From CALBPI01 sp039033995 (GTDB lineage: Bacteria; Pseudomonadota; Gammaproteobacteria; Steroidobacterales; Woeseiaceae): a stretch of 64,000 nt of DNA. This document shows, in pieces, positions 62,408 to 64,000 of this stretch. A program made the translations under genes and the position numbers. The stretch is from NCBI GenBank assembly GCA_039033995.1, contig JBCCBP010000001.1, forward strand, positions 186,001-250,000, read 5' to 3'. Position 1 is the first letter of the stretch; every line of letters begins with the position of its first letter. The notes beneath the pieces were generated by a model. The model did not search any database and was not told the DNA's origin. It was given only the letters and a program-made list of their open reading frames with translations.

Positions 62408-63185
62408 ACGCGCCCACTGGTTAAGTGATCCGTTAACAGCGTTCTGTGCGATCGGCCTCGCCATTTATGGTTATGCTGCTGTCGTGGCTCCGGATTCTAA
62501 GCCCGTGATTTCGCTTTCGGATGATGCGCGTGCCGTCATGAGCGAAGACTTTGAGACGCTAACAGGGCGCCCCCCCAATGCGACTGACCTAGCGCGGTTA
62601 GAACGCGATTATTTGACCGATGAATTGCTGTTTCGCGAGGCGTTGGCGCTGAACTTACATCTACAACATGGTGAGGTGCGCGAGACGCTTATCGAGGCGA
62701 TGCGCTATCAGGTGACCGGGCCCATGTCCGATCCTGGCCCGGAAGATCTGGTCAACTACTACGCGGATAACTTGAGTCGTTATCGTGCCGAGCCCACGGT
62801 CAGTTTTAAACACGTCTTCTTCGAAGGTGCCGTCCCGGTCGATGCTGCCATCGAAATCGCCGCGGGCGAACGCGCTGATGGTGATGCGTTCATTCATGGC
62901 AGTGCGTTTCCCGACTATGGTCATAGCATGTTACGCGGGTTGTTCGGACAGAGTTTCTTGACCGCATTGGAGCAGGCGCCAATGCAGCAATGGGCTGGCC
63001 CGATTCAATCCGATCTAGGTAGCCATTTTGTGTTTGTCCACGATAAGACAGCCGGTGCACCTTTGTCATTCGGAGCCGTGCGTCGTCAGGTAGAACAAGA
63101 CTACCGGCAGGCCGACATCGAGTCAGCGATTCAGCGTGCCGTGAGTCAGCTTGAGCGCGACTACGAGATTCGCCGTGCGCCGTAG
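62400..63185 (+). CDS. PpiC-type peptidyl-prolyl isomerase, membrane-anchored
   Basis: About 261 residues. One N-terminal membrane helix (PLTAFCAIGLAIYGYAAVVA) precedes a helical chaperone-like part (LTGRPPNATDLARLERDYLTDELLFREAL). A parvulin-like domain follows (FKHVFFEGAVP, FLTALEQAPMQQWAGPIQSDLGSHFVFVHDKTAG). This layout resembles SurA/PpiC proteins. It overlaps the ureohydrolase gene by 8 bp and the next gene by 11 bp, which suggests that it helps fold one of its neighbours in the periplasm. Confidence 0.87.
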   Translation: MTRRAHWLSDPLTAFCAIGLAIYGYAAVVAPDSKPVISLSDDARAVMSEDFETLTGRPPNATDLARLERDYLTDELLFREALALNLHLQHGEVRETLIEAMRYQVTGPMSDPGPEDLVNYYADNLSRYRAEPTVSFKHVFFEGAVPVDAAIEIAAGERADGDAFIHGSAFPDYGHSMLRGLFGQSFLTALEQAPMQQWAGPIQSDLGSHFVFVHDKTAGAPLSFGAVRRQVEQDYRQADIESAIQRAVSQLERDYEIRRAP

Positions 63186-64000
63186 CCTGTGTGTTTTGAT
63201 TCTGTTGCTGCCCGCGCTGGCACGCGCCGATATATTCTTGCAAGGCGAGGTTGAGCTCGTCGCCGGCGAGTATGGGCAGTACGAACTACTCGTGAAAGCG
63301 CCAACCGCGAGCGTTACATCAGGCGCTATCGCATTACCTGAAGACTGCCAAACCACACGCGAACAAACGTATACCGCCGGACAACAGGCGTTGATGACTA
63401 TCGGCTTTCAATGTGCACGTCATCTTGGCGAGGGTGATGCCCTGAGCTTACCGCTTAGTTTGGATGCCGTATTACTCATCACACGCGGGGCCGACGGAGC
63501 GACTCAGCGTGTGCTAACTGGCGCAGACCCGGTAGTGTTCGACGTGGCCGCGCCCACTACGCTCGACCGCACATGGTCCATGGCCGCGCGCGATTACTTT
63601 GGACAGGGGTTAGCGCACATCGCAGAAGGGTGGGACCATCTGGCGTTTGTGCTTTGCTTGTGTTTGTTGATTCGTCGCTTCAGTACGTTGTTGTGGATGA
63701 TCACCGCGTTTACGGTTGGCCATTCGGTATCAATGGCGCTGTCTTTTCTCGATGTGATTAGCGTTCCGATGGCACCAACGGAAGCGGTCATCGCATTGTC
63801 GATTGTCTGGATGGCTCGCGAGGCGCTGCTACCAACAGAGGCAGACGACGAGCGAGTGTCTCGTCAGCACGCTGCTGTGATTGGTGCATTCGGTCTGCTG
63901 CATGGTTTGGGGTTCGCGAGTGCACTGCAGTCGCTCGGTGTCATCGCGAGCGAACGGTTGATCGCATTAGCGTTCTTCAATTTAGGTGTCGAAGCCGGAC
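63175..64000 (+). CDS. HupE/UreJ_2-family membrane protein (partial)
   Basis: About 275 residues are seen before the window ends. The GTG start at 63175 gives a signal peptide (LCVLILLLPALARA). A periplasmic domain of about 110 residues follows, then membrane helices with the HupE/UreJ motif GLAHIAEGWDHLAFVLCLCLL and FTVGHSVSMALSFL, HGLGFASALQSLG. HupE/UreJ proteins import nickel or cobalt for hydrogenase and urease, and the _2 subfamily has an extra N-terminal domain. Next to an exported metallohydrolase, it may supply metal. The gene overlaps the PpiC gene. Confidence 0.85.
   Translation, partial: MRRSLCVLILLLPALARADIFLQGEVELVAGEYGQYELLVKAPTASVTSGAIALPEDCQTTREQTYTAGQQALMTIGFQCARHLGEGDALSLPLSLDAVLLITRGADGATQRVLTGADPVVFDVAAPTTLDRTWSMAARDYFGQGLAHIAEGWDHLAFVLCLCLLIRRFSTLLWMITAFTVGHSVSMALSFLDVISVPMAPTEAVIALSIVWMAREALLPTEADDERVSRQHAAVIGAFGLLHGLGFASALQSLGVIASERLIALAFFNLGVEAG

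Noticed and set aside
1..64000. tRNA, rRNA, CRISPR, IS element or prophage
   Set aside because: None seen on reading. The only repeat arrays are coding repeats or short duplications, and no transposase or integrase motif occurs among the proteins.

Overview
The window looks like ordinary chromosome of a free-living, probably marine, Gram-negative bacterium, most likely a gammaproteobacterium. This is an inference from gene content: RND and MacB-like efflux, a TonB-dependent receptor, lipoproteins with clear lipoboxes, cyanophycin metabolism, an OmpA-type protein, a laminarinase-like GH16 enzyme and a sigma54/NtrC-like promoter. GC content is high and even by eye. I see no rRNA, tRNA, CRISPR array, insertion sequence, integrase or phage gene.

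Layout. 1-0.3 kb: end of a membrane protein. 0.3-5.5 kb (minus): an ABC exporter operon with one ATPase, three different HlyD-like adaptors and one FtsX/MacB-type permease. 5.7-11.5 kb (plus): a MexEF-OprN-like RND efflux operon. 11.5-12.9 kb: a YbjN-like protein and an S1/P1 nuclease. 13.0-19.8 kb (plus): a cyanophycin locus (isoaspartyl dipeptidase, cyanophycinase, cyanophycin synthetase and a second Mur-ligase-like protein without ATP-grasp). 19.8-29.7 kb: single genes (MscS channel, YghU-like GST, HDOD protein, soluble chemoreceptor, TonB-like protein divergent from a PadR regulator, PfpI-like protein, CoA transferase, an unrecognised exported protein). 30.1-31.7 kb (plus): an AlkB-like di-iron membrane enzyme with its own 2Fe-2S ferredoxin and a small membrane protein.

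31.9-40.6 kb (minus): one 2,900-residue gene. It joins a signal peptide, a glycine-rich region, about 1,700 residues of Asp-rich calcium-binding-type repeats in nested ~510-residue super-repeats, a CTERM-like membrane segment, and a complete OmpA-type outer-membrane protein. 41.2-43.6 kb: a small membrane protein, a malectin-GH16 lipoprotein and a DUF3127 protein with an SSB-like tail. 43.8-51.8 kb: a TonB-dependent receptor, a TetR regulator, and a tight operon of acyl-CoA/acid ligase, alpha/beta hydrolase, PHB-depolymerase-like lipoprotein and sodium/solute symporter. Four matching palindromes suggest the TetR controls the whole set, which reads like an uptake and breakdown locus for a polyester or hydroxyacid ester.

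52-54.6 kb: a threonylcarbamoyl-AMP synthase and a Tat-exported vanadium haloperoxidase-like protein. 54.9-59.0 kb: xylA-xylB divergent from a LacI regulator around a perfect palindrome. 59.0-60.6 kb: a DUF2306 membrane protein divergent from a membrane-bound LytTR regulator. 60.7-64.0 kb: an NtrC-like site and a sigma54-like promoter in front of an operon for an exported arginase-family enzyme, a PpiC-type isomerase and a HupE/UreJ-type membrane protein cut off by the window end.

Most notable for follow-up are the nitrogen-regulated exported ureohydrolase operon, the giant repeat/CTERM/OmpA fusion, the cyanophycin locus with its extra Mur ligase and altered IadA metal ligand, the three-adaptor ABC exporter, and the TetR-controlled polyester-type locus.
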